Below are positions 52,824-61,995 of a DNA stretch of 64,000 nt, one piece after another. Numbering within the stretch: the first letter of the stretch is position 1; each line of letters begins with the position of its first letter. The position numbers and the translations under genes were made by a program. Origin of the DNA: Planctomycetota bacterium (GTDB lineage: Bacteria; Planctomycetota; Planctomycetia; Pirellulales; Pirellulaceae). A model generated the notes under the pieces. The model did no database searches, was not told the DNA's origin, and saw nothing but the letters and a program-made list of their open reading frames with translations. The stretch lies in contig JABAAE010000010.1 in the NCBI GenBank assembly GCA_014238905.1, positions 224,043 through 288,042 of the forward strand, written 5' to 3'.

Positions 52824-52861
52824 TTTGAGATCAAAAAGTGGAGATTTGAGATCAAAAAGAG
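52824..52861 (+). repeat. 21-bp tandem repeat, ~1.8 copies
   Basis: TTTGAGATCAAAAAGTGGAGA is followed at once by a second copy truncated after TTTGAGATCAAAAAG. Confidence 0.65.
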
Positions 52862-52912
52862 CTTGTTTCCGGCGAATCCGGTCGAGAAGGATCCTGTGAT
52901 GGGTCGAGGCAC

Positions 52913-53989
52913 CTAATTCTGCGGCGTAAAATAAAAACCGAGTTGTCGGCTGATCGACTCCGGTAATTCGGGTAATTCTGACCGCGGAATCATATACGAC
53001 GAAAGGTGAAACAGGTCGGAAAAGACGCGGTTTTTTTCAGTTGTTTTTTTCAGGTAATCCGCTCCCGCTGAACCGCCGGTTCCAATCCGTGTTCCCAGCA
53101 TTCTTTGCACCATGATGGCGTGTCGTTGTCGCCAAGTCGTCCAGAGTTCATCAATTTCGATGAGGTTGGTCAATAACTTGTATGGAAGATGCAAGATGGG
53201 TTGGTCCCGGTAGAGCTTGATGAACAAGGCGGCCAGCACAGCACGCTGGTTCATACAGAAATGCGGATCCTGGTTGAAGTGGTTCGCATCTGATTTATTC
53301 AGAAGGGACTGGAACTGTTTACGTGTATTCTGCAGGGCTGTCACCTGAAAGGCGATTTCCTCGGCGGAAAGATCGGAATTGGAACGGATGATCGATTCAT
53401 CACGTTCAAACATTTTGTTGGCGGCCGTTTGATAGGCTTTCCAAAAGTCAAATTCACCAAATTCAAGAAAGGGTATTCGCTCCAGCCAGTTTTCCAACAA
53501 TTCCAAGAGAGATTGCCGGGATTCGAGATCTTCCAAAGTCTGGCGTTCTGACTCTTGCAGTCGGGTGCGAAAGAAATCTTGATCGGCTGGTGTGCGCGAT
53601 TTTTTCTTGATACCTAAAATAATTTCAATCTTTTTGAACTGGATGCTTTGGAATCCGGATGCGGGAATCAGCAAGTCGCGGAATTCCAAAAAGTCCATGG
53701 GCGTCATCGTTTCGATGATGTCGATTTGATGCACCAGGACCCGCTGTATGGTAATGACTCTTTCCAGCCGGGAATGAGCTACCCCCATTTTTTGATCATC
53801 CAGCACGGGGTCCTGAAAAATACCGACCACTGAATCCAGTTCGAAAAGAATTTGTTTGAACCAGAGTTCGTACGCCTGGTGCGTAATGATGAAGAGCATT
53901 TCATCATGCGCCAGCAACCCCTTCTTTTCGCTCTCTGGAAACTGCGCGTTGAGGATTGAATTCAGATTAAGATATTGGCCGTAATTCAA
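52913..53989 (-). CDS. kynA: tryptophan 2,3-dioxygenase
   Basis: A 358-residue heme enzyme that opens the tryptophan indole ring to N-formylkynurenine. The sequence starts NYGQYLNLNSIL and has HDEMLFIITHQAYELWFKQI (substrate-side His37), MTPMDFLEFRDLLIPASGFQS, and TWRQRHAIMVQRMLGTRIGTGGSAGADYL, where His290 is the probable proximal heme ligand and the GTGGSAG loop closes the site. The start is a TTG; an in-frame TAA lies nine codons upstream and no ATG is available between. No other kynurenine-pathway gene is adjacent. Confidence 0.92.
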   Translation of the reverse strand: MNYGQYLNLNSILNAQFPESEKKGLLAHDEMLFIITHQAYELWFKQILFELDSVVGIFQDPVLDDQKMGVAHSRLERVITIQRVLVHQIDIIETMTPMDFLEFRDLLIPASGFQSIQFKKIEIILGIKKKSRTPADQDFFRTRLQESERQTLEDLESRQSLLELLENWLERIPFLEFGEFDFWKAYQTAANKMFERDESIIRSNSDLSAEEIAFQVTALQNTRKQFQSLLNKSDANHFNQDPHFCMNQRAVLAALFIKLYRDQPILHLPYKLLTNLIEIDELWTTWRQRHAIMVQRMLGTRIGTGGSAGADYLKKTTEKNRVFSDLFHLSSYMIPRSELPELPESISRQLGFYFTPQN

Positions 53990-54170
53990 TTTCAGTCCAG
54001 TCGTATGGCAGTGTTAGATTTCCGAACACCTGAGCCGAAAAACTACGTCCACATTGCTTTTGCATCGTGGGAATTCCGGTCATTCCGCGGTCGCACATTT
54101 GGCAATCGCGGATGATTACAAGCTCAAGTGAAGGATTCGTCGTTGACCGCGGCGGTTGCTGAATAACTGT

Positions 54171-54842
54171 TTAACGGATTTTGGGTTCGCCGCTTTTGTT
54201 TTGAGCCGTTTGGGTTTTGTTTTCCTCCGGAACGCCCTTGCTGACAATGTCCGCAGCATCCTCGAAATTGAAAACAATGGTGTCACCAGGGTTCTCTCCG
54301 GCAGTGATCATCCCAGCGATTCCCCAGCCGTTATCGGCATCATTTTTTAGAACCCAGGTGACGTCGTATTGGTAGTCCTGCCCTTCCACGGAATCATTCC
54401 ACGAGGTTAATACGTGCGCAACGTTACGTTCGTTGGTAACGAATTCGGCTTGATGGACCAGGTATTTGGCGTTAGGTGATCCCGGTAGAGAAACATCTAC
54501 ATTGGCGGTGCGTGTTGCTTCCCTTGCTTTTGAAGTCAAAAGATCGTTTGCAGTATTGAGGGCTCCGCCTTTGGTCAAGGCGTTTTGAAGCGAAGCGAGA
54601 TATCGGGAGGTGACCGTCGACGGGTTCAGCGAATGGGAAATCGGACCAGGGTTCTGTTTGGCCGGCGAAGTCATTCCGCTTCCTTCGCTGGGGACAGCAA
54701 GCACCGAATTGATATCGGTGGTGGAGGATCGTTTCTCCGGAGCTGGAGCGACCGTTGATGTCTTTTCGGACTTGTTGCAACCGACCGGGAGGAATGAAAA
54801 GGTGGCCGCAACCACTACCGCAACGATTTGATTTCGCCGCAT
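54171..54842 (-). CDS. lipoprotein of unknown function
   Basis: A 223-residue protein. GAGG lies upstream of the ATG at 54842. The signal peptide ends in the lipobox PVGC (about Cys22). A Ser/Pro-rich linker follows, then a globular region (YLASLQNALTKGGALNTANDLLT, LVHQAEFVTNERNVAHVLTSWND, YQYDVTWVLKNDADNGWGIAGM) that resembles an NTF2-like sandwich module. No specific function is recognised. Confidence 0.7.
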   Translation of the reverse strand: MRRNQIVAVVVAATFSFLPVGCNKSEKTSTVAPAPEKRSSTTDINSVLAVPSEGSGMTSPAKQNPGPISHSLNPSTVTSRYLASLQNALTKGGALNTANDLLTSKAREATRTANVDVSLPGSPNAKYLVHQAEFVTNERNVAHVLTSWNDSVEGQDYQYDVTWVLKNDADNGWGIAGMITAGENPGDTIVFNFEDAADIVSKGVPEENKTQTAQNKSGEPKIR

Positions 54843-55405
54843 TTTTGCCTCGAATATCTTGTAAAATTTGAAATTGGACTAAAGACCATCGTGTTGGTTT
54901 CTCAAAACTCGGTTTTTTCGTCAAGGCAGTTTTTTGCTTGCCCCATATTTATGTGGCACGGTTTTACCCGAGCTTGAGCAATAAAACCCCATCTGAGTGG
55001 TTGCTTTATTGAAATTTTTTTTGGAGCCGAAGGTCGAAGGATTTCGCCAAGTTTGCTGGATGATTCAGTGAATAAAATCGGAAGAATGCCCCGCTTTCCC
55101 CGGTGGTCCGCTCCGATTAGCCCAGCTTTATTCGCTTTCGGGGTTCTCAGGGGGTATTTTCGATTTCCCACCATGTGTTCGACCTGTCGCCGAATTTCAA
55201 GATCCAGGATCCTCCGTAAGGGTGGTTTTCTGTGCCTTTGAATTGACAAATGTGGGTTTTTGGTTTAGTCTTTCTAGCTTGAACAAGTTTATGGGAGACA
55301 TCGGAAGTCTCTCGTCCCACCTCATGTCATGATTCTTGGCGGAGTCATCGTTTCCAATACTATCCAGTATTCCCCCATTTACCCATTGAAAATGGAGCTG
55401 TCATT
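54843..55405. other. divergent intergenic region with promoter candidate
   Basis: No supported gene is present; the minus-strand frame at 54902-55249 has no signal, family or composition support. A sigma-70-like promoter for the downstream operon is listed separately. Confidence 0.45.
55243..55271 (+). promoter_or_regulatory. sigma-70-like promoter for the DUF1501 operon
   Basis: A perfect -35 TTGACA (55243-55248) is followed after 17 bases by TAGTCT (three of six matches to TATAAT). It lies about 135 bases before the ATG at 55406. Confidence 0.4.
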
Positions 55406-56707
55406 ATGAAGTGTCAGGGTAATCGTCTTAGTCGTCGTAACATGTTGACCGTTGGTGCAGTCGGTGGCCTAACGCTGGCCGATTTTTTTCGTGCCCGTGA
55501 AGCCCAAGCGGATCAAAAAAACTACGAAAGCAAAGAAGGTAAAGCAAAGTCAGTCATCTTTATTTTTATGCCTGGCGGTATGGCTCATCAGGAGACCTTC
55601 GATCCCAAGCCCTATGCCCCGATTGAGTATCGTGGCCCGATGAACAGCATCGAAACCAATGTATCGGGCATTCGCATCAATGAGATGTTAAAGAATACCG
55701 CAAAGATCACTGATAAAATTGCGATTTGCCGTAGCATGACCCACGGCGAAGCCGCCCATGAACGGGGAACACACAATATGTTCACCGGTTATCGTCCGAG
55801 TCCGGCGCTGAAGTATCCCAGTATGGGGAGCGTGGTGTCACACGAATTCGGTCCAAAAAACAATTTGCCGCCATACGTCTGTGTTCCCAATCAGCCCAAT
55901 GAATTTGCGGGGACTGGCTACCTCAGCTCTTCATTCGCTGGCTTTAGCCTCGGTGCAGACCCGGCAAGCGGAAATTTTCAGGTGCGTGATTTGAAGCTTC
56001 CTGGTGGCGTTGATGACACGCGGTTTGGAAAACGAAGACAGTTACTTGATATCGTTAATGATCATTTCCGTCAGACTGAGAAATCAGACTCATTGGATGC
56101 GATGGACTCTTTTTACCAGCGTGCCTACAGCATGATCAGCTCTCAGAAAGCTCGTGAGGCCTTCGATATCAACAAAGAGGATCCGAAGCTTCGGGACGCT
56201 TATGGACGCAATACCGCGGGCGCCAGAATGTTGTTGGCGAGACGTTTGGTCGAAGCAGGCGTTCGGTTTGTGACGCTGACCTATGGCGGTTGGGACATGC
56301 ACAGCAACATTGATGGTTCCATTAAAAGCCAGGTGCCTGCTTTTGATCAAGGTTATGCCATGTTGATCAAGGACTTGGCAGATCGTGGGCTATTGGAATC
56401 GACCATGGTTTGTATCGCTTCAGAATTTGGGCGAACACCAAAAATCAACGCGAATGCCGGTCGAGATCACTGGCCTAAAGTTTTCAGCGTTGTGATGGCA
56501 GGTGGTGGTGTCAAAGGCGGGATGGTTTATGGATCTTCCAATGCCATCGCTAGTGAGCCTGAAAACGACCCACTGAATGTTGAGGACTGGGCGACGACCA
56601 TCTACAACCAGATGGGGATTGTTGCCGACAAGGAATTGATGGCTCCAGGTGACCGACCCATCGAAATTGTCGATGGAGGAAAGGTGCGTCAGGAGCTTCT
56701 GGTATAG
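55406..56707 (+). CDS. DUF1501 exported protein (Tat signal)
   Basis: A 433-residue protein. The N-terminus has a twin-arginine signal (LSRRNMLTVGAVGGLTLADF). The DUF1501 pattern follows: AKSVIFIFMPGGMAHQETFDPKP, 'SMTHGEAAHERGTHNMFTGYRPS', 'LLARRLVEAGVRFVTLTYGGWDMHSN', 'TMVCIASEFGRTPKIN', 'GRDHWPKVFSVVMAGGGVKGG'. It is the first gene of a three-gene operon with a PPC protein and a DUF1549/1553 protein. It is only moderately similar to the 35089-36537 copy, so the two sets are not a recent duplication. Confidence 0.9.
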   Translation: MKCQGNRLSRRNMLTVGAVGGLTLADFFRAREAQADQKNYESKEGKAKSVIFIFMPGGMAHQETFDPKPYAPIEYRGPMNSIETNVSGIRINEMLKNTAKITDKIAICRSMTHGEAAHERGTHNMFTGYRPSPALKYPSMGSVVSHEFGPKNNLPPYVCVPNQPNEFAGTGYLSSSFAGFSLGADPASGNFQVRDLKLPGGVDDTRFGKRRQLLDIVNDHFRQTEKSDSLDAMDSFYQRAYSMISSQKAREAFDINKEDPKLRDAYGRNTAGARMLLARRLVEAGVRFVTLTYGGWDMHSNIDGSIKSQVPAFDQGYAMLIKDLADRGLLESTMVCIASEFGRTPKINANAGRDHWPKVFSVVMAGGGVKGGMVYGSSNAIASEPENDPLNVEDWATTIYNQMGIVADKELMAPGDRPIEIVDGGKVRQELLV

Positions 56708-56808
56708 AGTTCTTGGATAAGGACGATATTCTGGATTTGACTTAACACAGCGGTGGAAATCGCTGTTAACCGACCCGTTTAGACCCCTTCTGATTTGGCG
56801 GAGTTCCA

Positions 56809-59256
56809 ATGCTTTATAGAGCAATTGCGGCGCTGTTCCTTCTTTTTGCGATCCCTTATTCGGCCGTCATGGCGTCGTCACCGTCACTGACGTTGATTAT
56901 GCCACGTGGCGTTCAGCGTGGGCATGAGCATGTTTTGACGTTTAGTGGAGCGCGGCTCAACGACGCCGAAGAGATTTTCTTTTACACCAAGGGTGTGACG
57001 GCCAAGAAAATTGAAGCGGTCAATGCCAACTCGATTAAAGTCACGGTGGAAGTCGCTGCGGATTGCCGCTTGGGAGAACACATCGCCCAGGTGCGGACCC
57101 GGAGCGGCGTCTCGGATTTTCGATCGTTCTTTGTGGGGGCATTCCCGCAAGTCGATGAAAAAGAACAGAACGGTTCGGTGGAAGAAGCCCAGGCTGTTGA
57201 ACTAAACGTAACAGTGGCGGGCGTCGTGGCCAGCGAAGACGTGGATTATTACGTGGTGGAATGCAAGAAAGGCCAGCGTTTATCTGCCGAAGTCGAAGCG
57301 ATTCGATTAGGAACCTACCTGTTTGATCCCTATCTTGCGATTCTTGACTCCAAGCGGTTTGAGCTGTCAGCTGGTGATGACGTTCCTTTGGTTCGTCAGG
57401 ATTCTTTGGCTTCGATTGTGGTGCCTGAGGATGGGAAATATTACGTACAGGTACGGGAATCTTCCTACGGTGGAAATGGAAATTGCCGCTATCGGTTGCA
57501 CGTTGGAACCTTTCCACGGCCGACGCATGTTTTTCCGGCCGGAGGCAAAGCCGGGGATGAGATGGAGCTGACGTTTCTGGGAGATCCCAGCGGGGAAATC
57601 AAACAAAAGATAAAAGTGCCAGAGGTCAACGACGCGCGGTCAGGTGTTTACGCCCTGACCTCCGATGGAACCTCGCCCTCGCCGATCCCGTTTCGTGTTT
57701 ATGATCAGGGAAATGCACTCGAAGTCGAGCCTAATGAGTCCATCAAGACCGCTTGCCCTGTTGAGCTTCCCCATGCGTTTAACGGGATTATTTCAAAGCC
57801 GGGGGATGTGGATTGTTTTCGCTTCAGTGCAAAAAAAGGCCAGGTTTTTGAGGTGGAGTGTTTCGCTAGACGCATCCGCAGTGGTTTGGATTCTGTTGTG
57901 AATGTCTATTATGCCGACGGTCGCAGTATTGCTGGCAACGACGATTCCCGCGGGCCAGACAGCTATTTAAGGTTTACCGTTCCTGCGGATGGGGAATATG
58001 TCATCAGGGTGACCGATCACCTTAGTCGGGGGCAGAAGGACTTCGTTTACCGACTTGAGTTTCATCCGGTCTCTCCCAAATTGACATTGGGCATTCCGCG
58101 AGTTGATCGCTATTCCCAGTATCGGCAAGCCATCTTTGTCGCCCAAGGGAATCGGTTTGCGACTCTGGTTTCGGCTTCGCGGGCTAATTTTGGCGGGGAA
58201 ATAAAACTGGACGCTGACGACTTGCCAGCAGGTGTAAAAATGGTGTGCCAGCCGATGGCATCTAATTTGACAACGATGCCAGTGGTTTTTGAGGCCGCTG
58301 CTGACGCGCCGCTGGGAGGGAAACTCGTTGAGTTCAAAGGTCGTCATGTCGATCCGAAAGTCAACATTGTGGGAGGCTATCAAAATCTAGCCGACTTTGT
58401 CTTGGGGCCGCCCAACAACACACTTTATTATCCCTGTACGGTCAAGAAATTGCCGATTGTGGTGGTAGAGTCGCTCCCCTTTGAACTGGAAATACAGCAA
58501 CCCAAAGCACCCTTGGTGCGCAGCGGTTCGATGAGTCTAAAAGTGGTTGTCAAACGCAAAGAGGGTTTCAAAGGAGCCATTCGGGTTCAGTTTCCGTTTC
58601 GGCCTCCAGGGGTGGGGACAACCAGTGCGATCACCATTCCGGCCGATAAGTCCGAGGGTTACTATCCATTGAATGCCAGTGCGAATGCTCAAATTAAGGA
58701 GTGGCCGATTTACGTGATCGGTTCTTCGGCCGTCAATGGCGAAGCGTGGGTTGGGTCTCAGTTGGCATCGCTGACCATCGCAGACCAGTTTGTAACTTTT
58801 GAAATGCAGCGAACTTCGTGTGAGCAGGGTCAGGAAACAGAGGTGCTCTGTAAGCTGAACCAGTTAGCGGAATTTGAAGGGAATGCCAAGGCGGAATTAC
58901 TTGGGCTGCCAAACAAAGTGACGACCGAAGTTTTGGAGTTTAACAAGGAAACTAAGGAGTTGGTCTTCAAGTTGAAAACTGACAAAGCGAGTCCGGCGGG
59001 GAAACATAAGAACGTTTTCTGCAGGGTAACCTTGTTGAAAGAAAATGAACCTGTCGTGGCTCGAGCCGGTGGAACTGAATTGCAGATCGACAAGCCGTTG
59101 CCGCCCAAACCCAATGCAGCACCCAAGCCCGCAGCTCCCAAACCAAAACCGGTTGTTGCCAAGGCCGCTCCAAAGCCCAAAAAAGAAAAACCACTTTCTC
59201 GACTTGAAAAGCTTCGCTTGGCCGCGAAAAAACAACGTGAAGAGGGTGGAGAGTAA
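56809..59256 (+). CDS. exported PPC-domain adhesin-like protein
   Basis: An 815-residue exported protein. After the signal peptide (IAALFLLFAIPYSAVMA) comes an IPT-like domain (LTLIMPRGVQRGHEHVLTFSGARL). Two bacterial pre-peptidase C-terminal (PPC) sandwiches follow: near 130-225 (VAGVVASEDVDYYVVECKKGQRLSAEVEA) and near 320-415 (FNGIISKPGDVDCFRFSAKKGQVFEVECF). Further beta domains lead to a Pro/Ala/Lys-rich tail (KPNAAPKPAAPKPKPVV) ending in a basic helix. It is the middle gene of the DUF1501-PPC-DUF1549 operon and probably helps a secreted complex bind its substrate. Confidence 0.8.
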   Translation: MLYRAIAALFLLFAIPYSAVMASSPSLTLIMPRGVQRGHEHVLTFSGARLNDAEEIFFYTKGVTAKKIEAVNANSIKVTVEVAADCRLGEHIAQVRTRSGVSDFRSFFVGAFPQVDEKEQNGSVEEAQAVELNVTVAGVVASEDVDYYVVECKKGQRLSAEVEAIRLGTYLFDPYLAILDSKRFELSAGDDVPLVRQDSLASIVVPEDGKYYVQVRESSYGGNGNCRYRLHVGTFPRPTHVFPAGGKAGDEMELTFLGDPSGEIKQKIKVPEVNDARSGVYALTSDGTSPSPIPFRVYDQGNALEVEPNESIKTACPVELPHAFNGIISKPGDVDCFRFSAKKGQVFEVECFARRIRSGLDSVVNVYYADGRSIAGNDDSRGPDSYLRFTVPADGEYVIRVTDHLSRGQKDFVYRLEFHPVSPKLTLGIPRVDRYSQYRQAIFVAQGNRFATLVSASRANFGGEIKLDADDLPAGVKMVCQPMASNLTTMPVVFEAAADAPLGGKLVEFKGRHVDPKVNIVGGYQNLADFVLGPPNNTLYYPCTVKKLPIVVVESLPFELEIQQPKAPLVRSGSMSLKVVVKRKEGFKGAIRVQFPFRPPGVGTTSAITIPADKSEGYYPLNASANAQIKEWPIYVIGSSAVNGEAWVGSQLASLTIADQFVTFEMQRTSCEQGQETEVLCKLNQLAEFEGNAKAELLGLPNKVTTEVLEFNKETKELVFKLKTDKASPAGKHKNVFCRVTLLKENEPVVARAGGTELQIDKPLPPKPNAAPKPAAPKPKPVVAKAAPKPKKEKPLSRLEKLRLAAKKQREEGGE

Positions 59257-59405
59257 ACTAAGATTGCCAATGAAGAACTCGTTGGTTTGAACAGATTAAC
59301 AAAAAAGAAGCTGGAAACATGGAGACTTTCTTTGGTTGACTCGTTTTGGGTCTGCCAAGGAAAAACTGCGAACGGAAACCGACCAGGAACAAAGAAGGTG
59401 AAAAC

Positions 59406-61844
59406 ATGAATGCAAGAATCCTGACGCTGATTATTTGCTTGGCTTTTATTAGCGAATTGACCCATTCATTGACGTTGGCTAACGATCTTGCTCCCACGGC
59501 GATCAAGGTTTATCCCGAAAATATGCAACTCACCACTGCGCGGGATCGGCAGTCGGTCGTCGTTCAGGCTTTTTATGAAAATGGATTGACTGAGGATGTG
59601 ACCGAAAAAGTAGCCTGGAAGGTGTCTGGTGAATCGATTGTCAAACAGGCGAAAAATGTCTTTTTTCCGCTGGCCGACGGCAAGGCTTCGCTGACGGTCA
59701 CTTATGCCAATTTGAACGTGACGATTCCTATCGAGGTCAAGCAGGCGACCGAGTCCAAGCCGATCAGCTTCAAGTCCGATGTGATGGCTGTCTTTATGAA
59801 AAGCAATTGCAATACGGGGAGTTGCCACGGGGCGGCACGAGGGAAAGACGGTTTTCGTCTTTCCCTGTTTGGTTTTGATCCTGATGGCGACTATCACCGA
59901 ATCACCCGTGAATTTGCCGGGCGGAGAATCAATTTGGCAATCCCGGAGGATTCACTGTTCATTGAGAAATCCATTGGCTCAGTTCCACATACCGGGGGAA
60001 AGCGAATGGAAGTTGGTAGTGAATATTACAATACCCTCTTGGAATGGCTTCAGAATGGTGCTTTGAATGATGCGGGGCCGGTTCCGACGGTCACTTCGGT
60101 GGAGCTTTATCCCAAGAATGGCGTGCTAGATGGCAAGGACACAAAGCAGCGGTTAACGGTCAGGGCCAACTATTCCGACGGTTCCAATCGCGACGTGACT
60201 TCGTTGGCGTATTTTTCTTCCAACAACGAGAATTCGGCAAAGGTTTCTCAAGATGGGCTGATTACCGCTCAGGCTCGGGGTGAGTCGTTCGTGATGGCGA
60301 GATTTGACACTCACACCGTCGGTTCCCATTTTATTACTTTGCCAAAAGGATTTGATTTCAAGTGGTCTAATCCGCCAGCGAATAATTACGTCGATGAACA
60401 CATGAATTCGAAGTTCCTGAAACTAAGAATGAATCCATCGGAGGTCTGCACCGATGAAGAGTTTCTTCGGAGAGTTTCGTTGGACATTTGTGGTGTGCTG
60501 CCATCGGTTGAAGATTTTGATGCTTTTATGAAAAGCACCGATCCTGCGAAACGCGAGAAGAAAGTCGACGAACTGCTAGGCCGAAAAGAGTTTGTTGAAA
60601 TGTGGGTGATGAAGTGGTCGGAGCTGTTGACCATCAAGTCATCCAATCGAGTTTCCTACAAGTCGATGCTTTTGTATTACAACTGGTTGCAGGAACGAGT
60701 TGCCAACAACATGCCCATGGATCAATTGGTTCGAGAGTTGTTATCGTCTAAGGGTGGGACATTTGCCAACGCTGCCACCAATTACTTTCAGAATGAAACA
60801 GATACATTAAAGGTTGCTGAGAATGTGGCCCAGGTGTTTATGGGGATGAGAATCCAGTGTGCCCAATGTCACAATCATCCTTTTGATCGTTGGACGATGG
60901 ATGATTACTACAGTTTTGCCGCCTTCTTTTCCCAGATTGGTCGCAAACGGGGTGAAGATCCTCGCGAGACGATTGTCTTTAACTCTCGCTCCGGCGAGGT
61001 CCGTCATCTGGTCGACAAACGCGTTATGCCGCCTAAATTTCTGGGTGGCGAAGCCCCTGATACCAAGGGAAAAGACCGCCGCGAAATTATGGCAAACTGG
61101 CTTGCTTCGACTGACAACCCATTTTTCGCAAAGAACCTTTCCAATTTGGTTTGGGCTCACTTTTTTGGGCAGGGAATCATCAACGACGTCGATGATGTAC
61201 GGGTCAGTAACCCTGCTGTTAATCCGGAATTGCTCGAGGCCTTGGCATCGAAGTTTACTGAATACAACTATGATTTCAAGAAGTTGGTTCGGGACATTTG
61301 CGTTTCCAGAACTTATCAGCTGAGCACCAAAACCAATGAGACCAACGTGACGGACACCAAGAATTTTTCACACGGGTCATTACGCCGGCTGCGTTCGGAA
61401 GTGCTGCTCGATACGATCAGCCAGGTGACCCAGACCAAGAACAAGTTTCGAGGTTTGCCGTTGGGAGCTCGTGCGGTTCAGATTGCCGACGGCAACACCA
61501 GTACCTATTTTCTCTCAGCATTTGGCCGAGCCAGCCGTGAGACCGTTTGCTCCTGCGAGGTCAAGATGGAACCGAATCTGTCCCAGGCGCTCCATTTGTT
61601 GAATGGCCAGACATTGCAATCCAAGATTTCCGCAGGTGGTTTAATCGACAACTGGTTAAAGGAAATGAAAAAACCGGAAGAGATCATTGACGAACTCTAC
61701 ATTCGTTGTTTTACGAGAATGCCGACGTCTGAGGAAAAGGGGAAATTGGTCGAAGTGGTCAATGCCGCTTCCGACAAGAAGCAAATTCTGGAGGATGTGT
61801 TTTGGGCCTTGCTCAATTCACGGGAATTCCTGTTCAACAGTTAA
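59406..61844 (+). CDS. DUF1549/DUF1553 exported protein with Big_2 domains
   Basis: An 812-residue protein from the ATG at 59406. A signal peptide and a Big_2-like domain (IKVYPENMQLTTARDRQSVVVQAFYENG) are followed by a c-type heme-like motif in an unusual CX4CH form (CNTGSCH, 135-141). A second Big_2-like domain precedes DUF1549 (NEHMNSKFLKLRM.., RVSLDICGVLPSVEDFDAFM, ..CAQCHNHPFDRWTMDDYYSFAAFF), which carries a CAQCH motif. DUF1553 (LVWAHFFGQGIINDVDDVRVSNPAVNPELLEALA) ends it. It completes the operon and is followed by an intrinsic terminator. Confidence 0.88.
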   Translation: MNARILTLIICLAFISELTHSLTLANDLAPTAIKVYPENMQLTTARDRQSVVVQAFYENGLTEDVTEKVAWKVSGESIVKQAKNVFFPLADGKASLTVTYANLNVTIPIEVKQATESKPISFKSDVMAVFMKSNCNTGSCHGAARGKDGFRLSLFGFDPDGDYHRITREFAGRRINLAIPEDSLFIEKSIGSVPHTGGKRMEVGSEYYNTLLEWLQNGALNDAGPVPTVTSVELYPKNGVLDGKDTKQRLTVRANYSDGSNRDVTSLAYFSSNNENSAKVSQDGLITAQARGESFVMARFDTHTVGSHFITLPKGFDFKWSNPPANNYVDEHMNSKFLKLRMNPSEVCTDEEFLRRVSLDICGVLPSVEDFDAFMKSTDPAKREKKVDELLGRKEFVEMWVMKWSELLTIKSSNRVSYKSMLLYYNWLQERVANNMPMDQLVRELLSSKGGTFANAATNYFQNETDTLKVAENVAQVFMGMRIQCAQCHNHPFDRWTMDDYYSFAAFFSQIGRKRGEDPRETIVFNSRSGEVRHLVDKRVMPPKFLGGEAPDTKGKDRREIMANWLASTDNPFFAKNLSNLVWAHFFGQGIINDVDDVRVSNPAVNPELLEALASKFTEYNYDFKKLVRDICVSRTYQLSTKTNETNVTDTKNFSHGSLRRLRSEVLLDTISQVTQTKNKFRGLPLGARAVQIADGNTSTYFLSAFGRASRETVCSCEVKMEPNLSQALHLLNGQTLQSKISAGGLIDNWLKEMKKPEEIIDELYIRCFTRMPTSEEKGKLVEVVNAASDKKQILEDVFWALLNSREFLFNS

Positions 61845-61942
61845 TGTCGATCTGGCCGTATTGCCACTGTCTGTGCTGCGGGAGCAATTCGCCGTTTTGC
61901 CAGCTTAAGGCTTGTCATCCTGCCGTTTTTTGGATCTACTGC

Positions 61943-61975
61943 AAAGGCTCAGCACTCTCGGTGCCGAGCCTTTTT
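61943..61975 (+). terminator. intrinsic terminator ending the DUF1501 operon
   Basis: AAAGGCTC and GAGCCTTT pair, with an inner GCAC/GTGC extension and a TCTCG loop, followed by TT. It lies about 100 bases after the stop at 61844 and only ~20 bases before the next ATG. Confidence 0.75.
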
Positions 61976-61995
61976 CATTTCAGCAAGGCGGTGGA

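Larger units (their letters stand above)
52557..52912. other. intergenic region with terminator and two repeat arrays
   Basis: It contains the terminator at 52625-52651 and the tandem arrays at 52741 and 52824. No gene is recognised. Confidence 0.5.

Noticed and set aside
54902..55249. 115-codon minus-strand frame
   Set aside because: Basic, low-information product with no recognisable pattern; it covers the promoter candidate of the divergent operon.
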